A stretch of 64,000 bases of DNA from NCBI GenBank assembly GCA_963837485.1, contig CAWINP010000010.1:62001-126000 (forward strand). Reading direction: 5' to 3'. The position numbers and the translations under genes are program-made. Shown here in pieces: positions 40,876 to 50,201 of the stretch. Within the stretch, counting starts at the first letter, position 1. Every line of letters begins with the position of its first letter. The notes under the pieces are model-generated. The model searched no databases and was not told the DNA's origin. It saw only the letters and a list, made by a program, of their open reading frames with translations. This stretch comes from Solirubrobacter sp963837485 (GTDB taxonomy: Bacteria > Actinomycetota > Thermoleophilia > Solirubrobacterales > Solirubrobacteraceae).

Positions 40876-40998
40876 ATAGATCCCGTCGCCGTCGGCGTCG
40901 CGCGTGTCCGCCGCCCGCTGCGCGGCAGCCTGGTTCGGGTAGCCAGCGCAGGTCGCCGACGCGGCGACTGACCAGGATCGGCCGAGGCGGATGCGGCG
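40873..40998 (-). pseudogene. 5-prime half of the interrupted excalibur-domain sequence
   Basis: On the minus strand this reads VAASATCAGYPNQAAAQRAA, then DTRDADGDGIYC up to the junction. CAGYPNQAAAQ and DADGDGIYC are the excalibur domain up to its calcium-loop cysteine. No start codon lies between it and the in-frame TGA of the upstream secreted protein at 41001. It was either the C-terminal domain of that protein before a frameshift (a neighbouring frame gives an alanine/serine linker, ADAASASADPGQ) or a separate gene whose start was lost. Its other half is at 30299-30412. Confidence 0.8.
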
Positions 40999-41829
40999 TC
41001 AGCGGCGCGGGCTGCCCGCGCAGGCACGCCGGGGAGGCAGGACGCGTACCGTGCGAGACGGCGTCCGCATCCCGTCGATCGTGGCGTGGATGCGGAGACT
41101 GCCGCCGCTGCGCGCGGTGACGCGCAGGCCCGCGTCGCCATAGCGCGTGAAGATTCGCGCATTCGGTCGCGCTGTGAGGGCGACGCCCGCGCCGATGGCC
41201 GAGAGCGTGATGCGCGACAGATCGGCCTTGGCGAGGATCGCGCTGTCGCGGGCAAAGCGCGGGAAGAAGAGGAGCTCGGCCCAGTTGCGCGCCTGCAGCG
41301 TGGTCTGCATCGACGCACGGGGGAAGCCGCAGATCCGGTTCTCCATGATCACGTAGCCAAGCAGCGCCGGGGCGATCGTGAGCGGCGGACTCGCGGCGGA
41401 GTCCTCACTGGGCTCGAGCGCCGTATCGCCGGGGTCGCAGATCGCGCGCGCGAGCGCGTAGACGCGCTGTCCGGGCTCGACGACGAAGCGTTCGCGGCCG
41501 GAGGTCCCCGACGTCTGCACCTGGTCCACCACGACGTCGGTGCTCGCCGGCGCGGCGCCGGACTGGCGTCGCAGCTCGACCGAGCTCGACGATGGCGCCG
41601 CGTCGCCGCAGCTCGCCGTCCATGCCGCGCTGACCGCGGTCATCCCGAGCGCCCCGCAGCGACGCCCGTGGACGGGCAACGTCACGCAGTCCCGCACGGC
41701 GGCGCCGCGATCGAGTGCCACCGTCAACGTCGCCGGGCCGGCCGAGCCCGCGGCGACCGGTGCGCCCGCGAGTGCCAGCGCCGCCAACACGGCGAGCGCC
41801 GCGGCCGATCGTGCATAGGTGCTGAACAT
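40999..41829 (-). CDS. Secreted protein of unknown function
   Basis: 276 residues with a clear signal peptide (AALAVLAALALAGAPVAAGSAG). The mature part is beta-rich with scattered cysteines: RDCVTLPVHGRRCGALGM, TASCGDAAP, ARAICDPGD and ENRICGFPR. It contains LRIHATIDGMRTPSRTVRVLPP near the end, like an immunoglobulin-type fold. No family is recognised. It may have lost a C-terminal excalibur domain, whose remnant follows its stop in the same frame. The 56-base gap to the next secreted protein gene suggests co-transcription. Confidence 0.7.
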   Translation of the reverse strand: MFSTYARSAAALAVLAALALAGAPVAAGSAGPATLTVALDRGAAVRDCVTLPVHGRRCGALGMTAVSAAWTASCGDAAPSSSSVELRRQSGAAPASTDVVVDQVQTSGTSGRERFVVEPGQRVYALARAICDPGDTALEPSEDSAASPPLTIAPALLGYVIMENRICGFPRASMQTTLQARNWAELLFFPRFARDSAILAKADLSRITLSAIGAGVALTARPNARIFTRYGDAGLRVTARSGGSLRIHATIDGMRTPSRTVRVLPPRRACAGSPRR

Positions 41830-41885
41830 CGCATATCCCTTGTTCGATCTGGAGGCTCTTCGCCATCGCGCGCGCCGGTTGCCGG

Positions 41886-43697
41886 CTAACCCGGCGGCGT
41901 GTGATAGACGTCGACGCTCGTGCTCTCGGTCATCTCGAGGCCGGTCTCGGTCGTGGTGCTTCCTGACCAGGTGCCGGTCGCGAACAGCCTGCCGGAACCG
42001 CGCTTGAGGGTGAGACCGACGAGCCCGGACTCAAGTGGATGCAGGCGCGTCCAACCCTGGTACCAGAACGAGGCGGCGATGGTGCCGTTGAGTTGGGTTC
42101 CGAAGAACTCGGAAGGACGTTCGACGCTGAGAACCAGGACCGGCGGCCGTGCGTCGTTGGCGTCGAAGTCGAGCTTGGAGACCGTGAACGCCGCTCCGGT
42201 CCCATAGAGGGCCCATGCGACCGGCTCACCGTCTGCGGACTCCGTGCCGCTGACCGTGGCGTACGACCCGGTCGTCGACCCCGTCAGCGCGAGGTCCTGC
42301 TCGCCATACGTGACGGTCGGCTGAGCCACGTACTGGAACGTGTAGCCGCCGGTGAACTCCGGGTCAGTCTCCGTGATCGTCGCGTCGAAGTCGACGCGGA
42401 ACCTCAGGCACTTGAAGTCCTCTGCGAAGTCATGGCCCTTGAGGCCGAGCAACTGCTCGCTGCGAGCTGTCTCGACGATCGTGGTGATCGCCGTGAAGTC
42501 GTCCTGCTCCGCGCAGGCCTTCTGCCCGCGGTTGTAGATGCCCTCGAGCAACCTCCCGATCGTCGGGACGATCTGCGCGAACGTCTGCTTGCCCAGGAGC
42601 ATGTCGCTGGTCCGGCTCCACTGAATGAGATCGGCAATCGCCCGGCGGGCGCTGTCATCGCGATTGAGGCCCGGTGGCACCTCGGTACCCATGATCTGGT
42701 CGTACATCGCGTCGAGCACGGCGCCGGCGGCGCGTTCCATGTCGGCCCGCGAGAGGTCGCCGCTGCGCCACTGCCGGATGATGCCGGCGAGCTCGCCGGT
42801 GTAGGCGTCGCCGGCGCTGCTGCCGGCTTGCGGCGCTCCCGCGCCACCGGCGACGTTCCCGATCCCGGCGCCGCTGAAGTGCGCCAGCGGAATCTCGATC
42901 GCGGCTCGAGTCGGCGCCAGCGGCAGCTCGTGCAGATCGCTCCCGCCACCGGCGTAGCCCGCGGCCACTTGGTTGCGCACGGGCACGCGAGCCTTCGGCG
43001 TGATCGTCAGGGTGCCACCACGCGCGAGCAGCAGCCCCTCCGGGGCGAGTTGCACCCCACCCACCAGCTTGCCGAACCACTTGCCTCCGGTGAGCGACGA
43101 CAGCGGAGTCATCGTGATCCGGGTTCCATCGGGCACCGAGCCGGCGGGTACGTCGAGCCGGACGGCGGTTCCGTTGGCGTCGGTCAGCTTCAGCGTTCCG
43201 CCGGCGGAGCCGATCGTCGCCGAAGCGGCGCGCGCCGTCTCGAGCACCGGATGCGCGAGCACAGGCGCCGAGAACCGGGTCGGGCGCTTGAGCATCGCGC
43301 GGTGCGACGCCGCGCACCCGCCCGGGCCGCGAGCTGGGCAGGCGACGATGAACCACGCGCCCGCCGGAAGCCTCGCCGGCACCTTCACGACGGTCCGGTG
43401 GCCGCGTAGCGCTGCGAACCGTGCAAGCCGCACGTCGCCCTTCACCAGTCGCCGTGCAGGGCTCGCGTAGACCGACACGACGGTCGCGCTCCCAGCCAAC
43501 CGCAAGCGCAACCGCGGCTGGACCTGCGGGGGCGGATTCGACACCGAGCTCACGACCGAGCGAGCAGTCGCCGCCTGGGGCCCCTGGTCCGTCGCGCCCG
43601 CAGCCCCCGGCCACAGCACCGGCGCGACGACCGCGACCACCACCGACGTGATCGCCCGATGACACCAAAGCCGTCTCACCACGAGTCCCTTCTCCAT
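41886..43697 (-). CDS. Large secreted beta-rich protein with a ZU5-like segment
   Basis: 603 residues from ATG 43697, where GGAG lies five bases upstream. A signal peptide covers about residues 1-36. ASATIGSAGGTLKLTDANGTAVRLDVPAGSVPDGTRITMTPLSSL resembles ZU5 domains (GGxLxxxxxGVxLxIPxGA). A helical middle part follows (RADMERAAGAVLDAMYDQIM, TFAQIVPTIGRLLEGIYNRGQ). The C-terminal 200 residues are beta-rich with paired aromatic strands. No enzyme motif is seen. It is likely an extracellular or cell-surface structural protein. Confidence 0.7.
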   Translation of the reverse strand: MEKGLVVRRLWCHRAITSVVVAVVAPVLWPGAAGATDQGPQAATARSVVSSVSNPPPQVQPRLRLRLAGSATVVSVYASPARRLVKGDVRLARFAALRGHRTVVKVPARLPAGAWFIVACPARGPGGCAASHRAMLKRPTRFSAPVLAHPVLETARAASATIGSAGGTLKLTDANGTAVRLDVPAGSVPDGTRITMTPLSSLTGGKWFGKLVGGVQLAPEGLLLARGGTLTITPKARVPVRNQVAAGYAGGGSDLHELPLAPTRAAIEIPLAHFSGAGIGNVAGGAGAPQAGSSAGDAYTGELAGIIRQWRSGDLSRADMERAAGAVLDAMYDQIMGTEVPPGLNRDDSARRAIADLIQWSRTSDMLLGKQTFAQIVPTIGRLLEGIYNRGQKACAEQDDFTAITTIVETARSEQLLGLKGHDFAEDFKCLRFRVDFDATITETDPEFTGGYTFQYVAQPTVTYGEQDLALTGSTTGSYATVSGTESADGEPVAWALYGTGAAFTVSKLDFDANDARPPVLVLSVERPSEFFGTQLNGTIAASFWYQGWTRLHPLESGLVGLTLKRGSGRLFATGTWSGSTTTETGLEMTESTSVDVYHTPPG

Positions 43698-43843
43698 GCG
43701 TTCTCCGCTGCTCATCCTGAGCCCAGACCCGCCCGTCCCCAACCGTTGATTGTCGAGCTCTCGGAGGCTCACGACGTCGCGACCATCCCGCAGCTCCGTC
43801 TCGGCTCACACGCAGCAAGGACGGTGGTTTCCCGCAACGCGAG

Positions 43844-44526
43844 CTACTGCGTCTGCGTGGAGCTTCGTGGCGCCGCGCTGATGATCGCGTCGCGCAACCG
43901 CTGGAGCGCCGTCTCGCGAGCTGCGGCCAGGGACGGCTCGTCGATCACGGCGGCGGCCTCGATCGGGACGTGGCGTGGCGCGTTCGCGAACTCGCGCGCC
44001 ACCGCGGCGAGCACGCGCGGATGCCGGCCCCATGGGCCGCCGATCAGCACGACGGCTGCATCGGTCAGCGCCACGGTGGCCGAGAGCACGCCGGCCAGGG
44101 CGCGTGCCAGCGTGCTGCGTATCTCGCCGGCCGCGGCGGTGTCCGGCTCGACGGCCTCCAGCAGCGCGGGTACGTCGATCGAGGTGGAACCGGGACGGCG
44201 AAGATCGAGGGCTTCGAAGACGTCGGTCAGGCGCATCGCCGTCCCTTGTGGTCCGATCGTCACCATGTGCGCGATCTCGCCCGCCAGACCGGTGTGGCCG
44301 CGCCGGACGTCTCCGTCGGCGAGGACGGAGCATCCGAGGCCCTCGCCGAGATACAGATAGACGAAATCGCGTACCCCGGCGGCACGACCGTGACTGTGCT
44401 CCGCACGCGCCGCCCAGTTGACGTCGTTGTCCACGGTGACGGTGCCGTCGACCAGCCCGGCCAAGGCGTCCCGGGCGTCGAGCGCGCCGAGCAGGAACGG
44501 TGCATCCGGCAGCTCGACGAGCCATG
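43844..44526 (-). pseudogene. C-terminal fragment of a ROK-family regulator/kinase
   Basis: About 227 residues remain, starting near WLVELPDAPFLLG and continuing with VTVDNDVNWAARAEHSHGRA, FVYLYLGEGLGCSVLADGDV and GHTGLAGEIAHMVTIGPQG, the ROK sugar-kinase fold. Both the N-terminal winged helix and the first ATP lobe are missing. The frame runs into sequence belonging to DUF1479 on the other strand at about 44527. The zinc-binding cysteine motif of ROK proteins (CxCGxxGC) is also absent. It is a truncated relic. Confidence 0.78.
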
Positions 44527-45274
44527 GACCTACGAGACCGACGGCGTGCAGTGGTTCGACCCCGACCAGGACTCGCTCTACCCCGACCGCCCGCCCGGCT
44601 CCAACTCCGGCGGCCTGGGCGCCCACCTGGACCCCGGCACGCTCGACCTTTGGATGACACGCGCCTACCAGCAAGCGTTCCGGCACCTGTTCGACGGCTC
44701 GGTCGAGCACTACGATCCGTGGGACGCCTCCCACCGCACCGCCGGACCGCAGTACCCCGGCTCGACGATGTGCTCGGTGTTCCGCACCTTCCAGGGCTGG
44801 ACCGCGCTCTCCGACATGGCCTCAGACCAGGGCGTGCTCCACACCGTGCCGATCCCGGGCGCGATGGCCTACCTGATGCTGCGCCCGCTGCTGTCCGACG
44901 TGGCCGAGGACGACATGTGCGGCACCACCGTCAACCAGGTCTTCCCCGCGATCGAGAAGTGGCATCCGCTGCTCATGCGTGCCCTCAGCGGCATCCCGGA
45001 CGTGCACGCCGGCGACTCGGTCTGGTGGCACTGCGACATGATCCACAGCGTCGCGCCGGTCCGCGACCAGCAGGGCTGGGGCAACGTCATGTACATCCCG
45101 GCCGCCCCCTGGTGCCCGCGCAACGAGACCTACGCCGCCAGCGTCCGCGAAGCCTTCCTCGACGGCGACAGCCCGGGCGACTTCCCCGAGGAGCACTACG
45201 AGCGCAACTGGCCCGACCGCTTCAAGCCCGAGCAGCTGAACGCGACGGGCCGGCGCGGCCTCGGCATGAGCTGA
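44527..45274 (+). pseudogene. C-terminal fragment of a DUF1479 (YbiU-type) dioxygenase-like protein
   Basis: About 249 residues read ETDGVQWFDPDQDSLYPDRP, GSNSGGLGAHLDPGTLDLWM, SVFRTFQGWTALSDMASDQG, SVWWHCDMIHSVAPV and GWGNVMYIPAAPWCPRN. These match DUF1479 proteins of about 420 residues from roughly residue 170 on. The AHLD and MIHSVAP motifs give a 2-His-1-carboxylate site. The start and the first 170 residues are missing. The junction with the antisense ROK fragment near 44526 is abrupt and marks a deletion or inversion. Confidence 0.82.
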
Positions 45275-45586
45275 GCGCCGGCGACGGCTACGGAGGCTTC
45301 AGCTTCCGTGTCGGCGGGTGACGCCAGCCGCGCTTGGAACTCCGTTGCGCCAACCCAGCCGCTGTCGGCGCCGTCCCGCTCGGCACACGCGCAGACGGCG
45401 ACATCTACCTCGTCGAGTTCCTCGACAGCCAGCGGCTCACCGGAGAACAGCCATGGCTGCGCCCCATAGAGCTCTTCGCCGCCTGAGACTCACGCGACAG
45501 GCCCCGGAGGCGGCAGGCTCGATCGCAGCACACGACCGCTTTGGCAAGCTTCGGCAGCCGCGATTTGGAAGCACTAGGATCGGCCG
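45275..45586 (+). pseudogene. Gene remnants upstream of the GGDEF-EAL gene
   Basis: From 45322 to 45486 a frame without a start codon reads NPAAVGAVPLGTRADGDIYL and EFLDSQRLTGEQPW to TGA; it has the look of a real C-terminus, but I cannot name the family. A second scrap (GDGYGGFSFRVGG) ends at 45320. The 100 bases after 45486 hold no obvious gene. Confidence 0.45.
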
Positions 45587-47953
45587 ATGGTGCGCGACAC
45601 GCTCGCGTCACCGGCGGTCGACTTCGAGTATCTCGCCGCCGGGGTCACCCTGTGCCTGGCGGTTCAAGGTCTGCTTCTGTGGCGGTCACACCGCGAAGAG
45701 CGGCTGGCACTTTGGCTGGGAATGATCGCTTTGGCGCTCACCGCGGTGCTGCTGTTCAACGTCGCCGTGGTGCGCAGCGACCCGGGCGCTACGCGGGAGG
45801 CAGCCATGCTGGGCCGGGCGATCGCTCTATCGGTCGTGGCCCTCCTGGCGGTTCCGGTGGCGGCGAGCTTCGATCAGCGGGCGCCGCCGCGTGCGCTGGT
45901 CGTGGCCGTCGTGACGGCCAATGTGGCTCGGATGGTGCTCTGGATCGCGACGGATTCGGTGTACACCCATCGAGCCGACGCCTCCGGCGCGCCCCAGTAC
46001 GGCCCGCTCCTGCTGCCGGTGAACCTCGTGGTGATCGGTTTGAGCGCGGGGTACGTCCTGCACGTGATGCTCGGCAGCCGCTACCGGGAGGACCGCCGGT
46101 CGGTGGCGCCTGCGGTGGCCGCGTCGGCGGTGCTGCTCGTGGCCGCCATGGTCACTCTGCGTTCGGCGGTCGGCGAGCTTCTGACCGGCCTGTGGCCGAT
46201 CCCGCTGGTCATCTCGCTGCACGCGCTGAACCTGCGCCGCGTCGCGTCGATGGCCGACGCCGAGCGCCGCATGGCGAGGCGCCACGCGGCGCTCGCCGTG
46301 GTCGCGACCGCGTGTTTGAAGCAGGCGTCTCCTCGCGAGATGATGGCCGAGGTCAGCGACGTGGTCTGCGAGCTCCTCGCCGCCGAACGCTGCGACTCCG
46401 AGCTGACGCTGGAGCGGACCGGCGGTGTCGACGCGAGTGGGGAACCCGCTGTGGCGACGATCGATCGACCGCCTACGCTTCGCGGGCATACGCTCGTCGC
46501 CGAGCTCCGTGGAACCGACCGCCCGCTCGGGCGCATCATCGTGCGCCGGACGCAGCCCTTCCGCCCGGGTGACGCCGAGGCCCTCTCCGCGGTGGCGCAG
46601 CTGACCGCGCTCGCCCTGGAGCGCCTGCTCGCCGCCGAGCGGCTCGACCATCGCTCACTGCACGACTCGCTCACCGGCCTGCCCAACCGCCGGCTCCTGG
46701 AGGATCGGCTCGCCGGCTCGTTGCGGCGCGCCGCCCGCGCCGGGACCCTCACCGCCGTGATCTTGTGCGACCTCGATCGCTTCAAGGACGTCAACGACCG
46801 CTTCGGACATGCGGTGGGCGACGCCCTGCTGTGCGAGATCGCCCGCCGTCTCGATGGATGGGCGCGTGCGATCGACACCGTCTGCCGCTTCGGAGGCGAC
46901 GAGTTCGTGATCGTCTGCGAATCGATCGCCGACGAGAAGTCGATCGTGGCGCTCGCGGCGCGGCTCCAGCGCACTCTCGACGAGCCGGTGGCGATCGGGG
47001 ACCTCCGCCTGCGCGTGACGGCAAGCATCGGCATCGTGCTGGCACGGCCCGACGACAGCCCCGACCGCGTCATGCGCGACGCGGATACCGCCATGTATCA
47101 CGGGAAGGGGGCCGGTGGCGGGCGCATCGAGATGTTCAACGAAGCCCTGCGAGCGCACCTGCTTCGCCGGCTCGACATCGAGCACGGGCTCGCGGCAGCG
47201 GTGGAGCGCGGCGAGATCGTCGTGCACTACCAGCCGATCGTCGATCTGCGCTCGCGCGCGATCTGCCGGTTCGAGGCGCTCGCCCGGTGGCGACGCGACG
47301 GCGAACTCATCGGGCCCGGCGAGTGGGTTCCACTCGCGGAGCAGACCGGTGACATCGTGCCGATCGGCGAGACGGTCCTGCGCCAGGCGATCGAGCAGCT
47401 CGCGATCTGGACGGCGCGGCAACCGGATGCCCGCACGCCCGTCGCGGTTGCCGTGAATCTGTCGGCGCGACAGCTCGCCTCACCGACGCTGTTGCGCACG
47501 CTGGAAAGGCTGCCGATCGCCGATCTGGGGCGAGGGGTGTTGTGCCTGGAGGTCACCGAGAGCGCAGTCGTGCGCGACCTGGACCGTGCCGTCGCGACGC
47601 TTCGCTATGCGCGTAGCCTCGGGATCCGTATCGCGCTGGACGATTTCGGCACGGGATACAGCTCCCTCAGCATGCTGGCGCGGCTGCCGATCGACATCCT
47701 CAAGCTCGACCGCTCCTTCATGCACGAGATCGAGGATGCGGGCGGACGCTCGCTCGTCGCCGCCATCCTGAACCTCGGCGTCAGCCAGGGCTTCGAGGTG
47801 GTCGCGGAGGGCGTGGAGACGCCGGAGCAGCTCGGCAGACTTCGCGATCTGGGATGCGGCTTCATCCAGGGCTACCTGTTCGGGCGCCCGACCTCTCCCG
47901 AGTCGATCGACGCGCTCGATCTCTCGATCGCGGAGCCGCTGACGACCGGCTAA
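45587..47953 (+). CDS. Membrane-bound GGDEF-EAL cyclic-di-GMP protein with GAF-like domain
   Basis: 788 residues. The N-terminal 220 residues have seven or so transmembrane segments. A GAF-like region follows (about 240-340). The GGDEF domain has DSLTGLPNRRLLEDRL and CRFGGDEFVIV near residue 435, so the diguanylate cyclase site is intact. The EAL domain has ALARWR preceded by FEAL near 560, NLSARQL, ALDDFGTGYSSLSML and VVAEGVETPEQL, with all metal ligands. It can therefore both make and degrade cyclic-di-GMP. No partner genes are near. Confidence 0.92.
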   Translation: MVRDTLASPAVDFEYLAAGVTLCLAVQGLLLWRSHREERLALWLGMIALALTAVLLFNVAVVRSDPGATREAAMLGRAIALSVVALLAVPVAASFDQRAPPRALVVAVVTANVARMVLWIATDSVYTHRADASGAPQYGPLLLPVNLVVIGLSAGYVLHVMLGSRYREDRRSVAPAVAASAVLLVAAMVTLRSAVGELLTGLWPIPLVISLHALNLRRVASMADAERRMARRHAALAVVATACLKQASPREMMAEVSDVVCELLAAERCDSELTLERTGGVDASGEPAVATIDRPPTLRGHTLVAELRGTDRPLGRIIVRRTQPFRPGDAEALSAVAQLTALALERLLAAERLDHRSLHDSLTGLPNRRLLEDRLAGSLRRAARAGTLTAVILCDLDRFKDVNDRFGHAVGDALLCEIARRLDGWARAIDTVCRFGGDEFVIVCESIADEKSIVALAARLQRTLDEPVAIGDLRLRVTASIGIVLARPDDSPDRVMRDADTAMYHGKGAGGGRIEMFNEALRAHLLRRLDIEHGLAAAVERGEIVVHYQPIVDLRSRAICRFEALARWRRDGELIGPGEWVPLAEQTGDIVPIGETVLRQAIEQLAIWTARQPDARTPVAVAVNLSARQLASPTLLRTLERLPIADLGRGVLCLEVTESAVVRDLDRAVATLRYARSLGIRIALDDFGTGYSSLSMLARLPIDILKLDRSFMHEIEDAGGRSLVAAILNLGVSQGFEVVAEGVETPEQLGRLRDLGCGFIQGYLFGRPTSPESIDALDLSIAEPLTTG

Positions 47954-48010
47954 CGAGCACTGATCCGCACCGCGATTCGGGGTTCCGACAAGCCTCGGGC
48001 GGCTGCCCGC

Positions 48011-48214
48011 TCATCGTCGCTGCGCGTCCTGGACCATGAGGGCGATCTGCACGCGGTTGTCCAGCCCGAGCTTCGTCAGCAGCGCCGACACGTGGCCCTT
48101 CACGGTCGCGAGGCTGAGGCGGAGCTCCGCGGCGATCGCTGCGTTGGGCTTCCCCTGCGCGACCGCGTAGACGATCTTCTCGACGCGACGGGCACATCGG
48201 CGTGGGTCCTGCAC
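48011..48214 (-). pseudogene. LuxR-type helix-turn-helix tail of a lost response regulator
   Basis: 67 residues matching the C-terminal HTH of NarL/FixJ regulators: YAVAQGKPNAAIAAELRLSLATVKGHVSALLTKLGLDNRVQIALMV. The receiver domain and the start of the HTH are missing; the usual (L/T)xRExEVL opening is replaced by RRVEKIV. It could be a stand-alone HTH protein like GerE, but the absence of a proper start makes a remnant more likely. Confidence 0.65.
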
Positions 48215-48303
48215 CTGCCGCCGAATCGAGGCGGGCCGCTCGAGTTCAGATCACGCGTGGTAGGCCGAGGACGTCTACCGCGTCGAGGCCTCGAGGAGAC
48301 GCC

Positions 48304-48833
48304 ATGCCCATTTCACCGCTGTTGTGGCGCGCCGGGCTGCGCATCCAGGAAGAGCTCGATCTGACCGAACTCGACCTTGACCGTCGGCGCGGCTCCGTGC
48401 TCGTGCGGCGCGGCAAGGGTGGCCGCCGGCGCGAGGTCGGCAAGGATGATTGGGGCTTCGAGCAACTCGAGCCATGGCTTCAGACGCGTGAGAAGATGCC
48501 GGTCGGCCCGCTGTTCTGCGTGATCAACGGCCGCACGTGCGGTCGGGCGTGGCAAGCCTCGGCGGCACGCGCCGCGCTGCGCCGTCGCGCTCCCGGGCCG
48601 GCGTACGCCGCCGCTTCGCGCCGCACCAGCTGCGTCACGCAAACGCGCCGGAACTCCTGCGCGAGGGCGTGCCGTTGAACGTCATCCAACGCCAACGCGG
48701 GCACCGCAACCTCGGCGTGATCTCGATCTACCTGCAGGTCATCGACCCCGAGGAGATCATCGAGACCGTCCACGCTCGCCGCCCACCGATGATCCGCGTA
48801 AGCGACGACCTAGCCCTACCGCGCCGCACGTGA
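48304..48833 (+). pseudogene. Tyrosine recombinase (phage-type integrase) relic
   Basis: Starting at 48304 the frame reads LLWRAGLRIQEELDLTELDL, VLVRRGKGGRRREVG and GPLFCVINGRTCGRAWQASA. A frameshift near 48590 leads to RRRFAPHQLRHANAPELLREGVPLNVIQRQRGHRNLGVISIYLQ with the HxxR, His and Tyr. About 130 N-terminal residues are missing. This resembles actinomycete integrases with ALLVRRGKGGKRRE-type cores. It is inactive. Confidence 0.8.
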
Positions 48834-48836
48834 CGT

Positions 48837-49503
48837 CAGGGCAGTCACACCGCGTTGCCGCTCCACATGCTCTGCTGCTGGTGCGCGTCAGCAGTATGGG
48901 CACGATCGCGGGCGCCGGCATCGCCGCTCCCTCCACGCGAAAGGGGCAGCGGAGACCGAGTCCGACGTCATGGCCGCGACCGCTCCTCGCACCTAGGCAT
49001 TGCCTGTGCAGCAGCTCGGAGGAGTGCGTCTCGCTCGCAGTGTCGCTTGTCGATGCCCGCGCCACCTGCTGACGAGCGTGTCGCTGGGACGGCCCCAGTC
49101 GTGTTCGATGCAGAGGCTGTCGATGAACGCACCGGCGGGCGCCGGCGTGATGCGCAGCGCTGGGCGAACTCGATCACCGTGTTCAGATCCGTGAGCGACC
49201 ATCGGCTCTCGATTCCGCCGAAGAGCCCGCCGTAGGTGTCTCGATGAGCGCGTCGATCGCGGGCCGTACGTCGTCGGGATTCAGTCCGGCCGCCTCGATT
49301 GCGCTGCCGAGGCGAGCTGGGCGCAGCGGACGAACCCAACTGTGCGAGAGGGCAGCCTCGTAGCGCTACCGCCTGCCGTGCTCGAACCGAGAGGTCGGAG
49401 TACGTCGCCGGAACGGGCCTAGGTCAGGGCTTCGCGGTTGACCGAGTAGAGAGCGCCGTGGTCGCCTACGCTCCACGGTGACAGGTCGATGGTGTGGATC
49501 ACG
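48837..49503. other. Gene-poor stretch with degraded coding remnants
   Basis: No intact gene. On the minus strand near 49090-49200 two adjoining frames read SRWSLTDLNTVIEFAQ and ITPAPAGAFIDSLCIEHDWG, which look like pieces of one lost protein joined by a frameshift. Just after the TetR stop, a 27-codon minus-strand frame (from GTG near 49499 to TAG 49420) reads IHTIDLSPWSVGDHGALYSV; it may be a fragment. I cannot name either. Confidence 0.4.
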
Positions 49504-50112
49504 TCATCGGTGTTGCGGCGGCTCGGCCGCTGCGTCGTTGCGGCGCCGCACGTCGGCGAGCAGGCTGCCCGCGGCCCAGTCGAGCGTCGCCACGATCTCG
49601 TCGCCAGCGAGCCCGTATTGCTCGTGGAGCACGAGCCAGGCGCGCCCGGAGCGAATGTAGCTGAGCATCGCCTCCGCCGCCCGCACCTCGTTCGGCGGGA
49701 GGTTGGCCGAGACGTCGGCAATCGCCGCGGCGACCGCGTCGCGCCGCGGCCGCTCGAGCTCGATCTCGGACAACGCGCGGAAGACGTTCGTGTGCTCGTC
49801 GAATAGGCGGCCGATGTGAGGCAGCACCCCGGCAAGGTCGCGGACCGTGCGCGGGTCGTCCCACGGCACCTCGCCCGTGAGTTCGGTGAACCACGCCGCG
49901 GCGATCTGGAGCAGATCGGCTCGTGTCGGGAAGTAGCGGTACACGGTGCGCAGCGACACGCCGGCCGCCTCGGCGACCTGCGGATACGTGATCGCGTCCG
50001 GGTGGTCGTTCTGGAGCAGCTCCTGGAACGCGCGCACGATCAGCTCGCGCGTGAGTTCGGCCTGCTGGTCGCGCAGGGTGCCCCGGCGCTGTTCGTGGTG
50101 AGGCGCGCTCAT
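49504..50112 (-). CDS. TetR-family transcriptional regulator
   Basis: 202 residues from ATG 50112. The helix-turn-helix is ELIVRAFQELLQNDHPDAITYPQVAEAAGVSLRTVYRYFPTRADLLQ. The C-terminal domain is helical (LPHIGRLFDEHTNVFRALSEIELERPRRDAVAAAI) and should bind the effector. It is divergent from the P450 operon, and a TGTCAT-based palindrome lies between them. It probably represses the P450 operon and perhaps the facing catabolic operon until its substrate appears. Confidence 0.92.
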   Translation of the reverse strand: MSAPHHEQRRGTLRDQQAELTRELIVRAFQELLQNDHPDAITYPQVAEAAGVSLRTVYRYFPTRADLLQIAAAWFTELTGEVPWDDPRTVRDLAGVLPHIGRLFDEHTNVFRALSEIELERPRRDAVAAAIADVSANLPPNEVRAAEAMLSYIRSGRAWLVLHEQYGLAGDEIVATLDWAAGSLLADVRRRNDAAAEPPQHR

Positions 50113-50133
50113 CGCGGCCAGTATGGCACTCGT

Positions 50134-50183
50134 TTGACCTTGTGTCATGGCCATGTCATCATGACATTCACATGTCACAGTCC
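50134..50183 (+). promoter_or_regulatory. P450 promoter with overlapping TetR operator
   Basis: TTGACC (50134-50139) and CATCAT (50157-50162) with 17 bases between form a likely sigma-70 promoter pointing to the P450 gene. ATGTCAT-C-ATGACAT (50153-50167) is a perfect 7-base inverted repeat over the -10. The outer copies TGTGTCATG (50141-50149) and CATGTCACA (50171-50179) form a second, near-perfect pair. Two operator copies for the adjacent TetR protein are the simplest reading. Confidence 0.6.
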
Positions 50184-50201
50184 TAGATGAGGAGGGTCGT
50201 C

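Noticed and set aside
48011..48214. Intact small LuxR/GerE-type regulator
   Set aside because: The first HTH-region residues are altered, no proper start or ribosome site is visible, and it sits among other relics.
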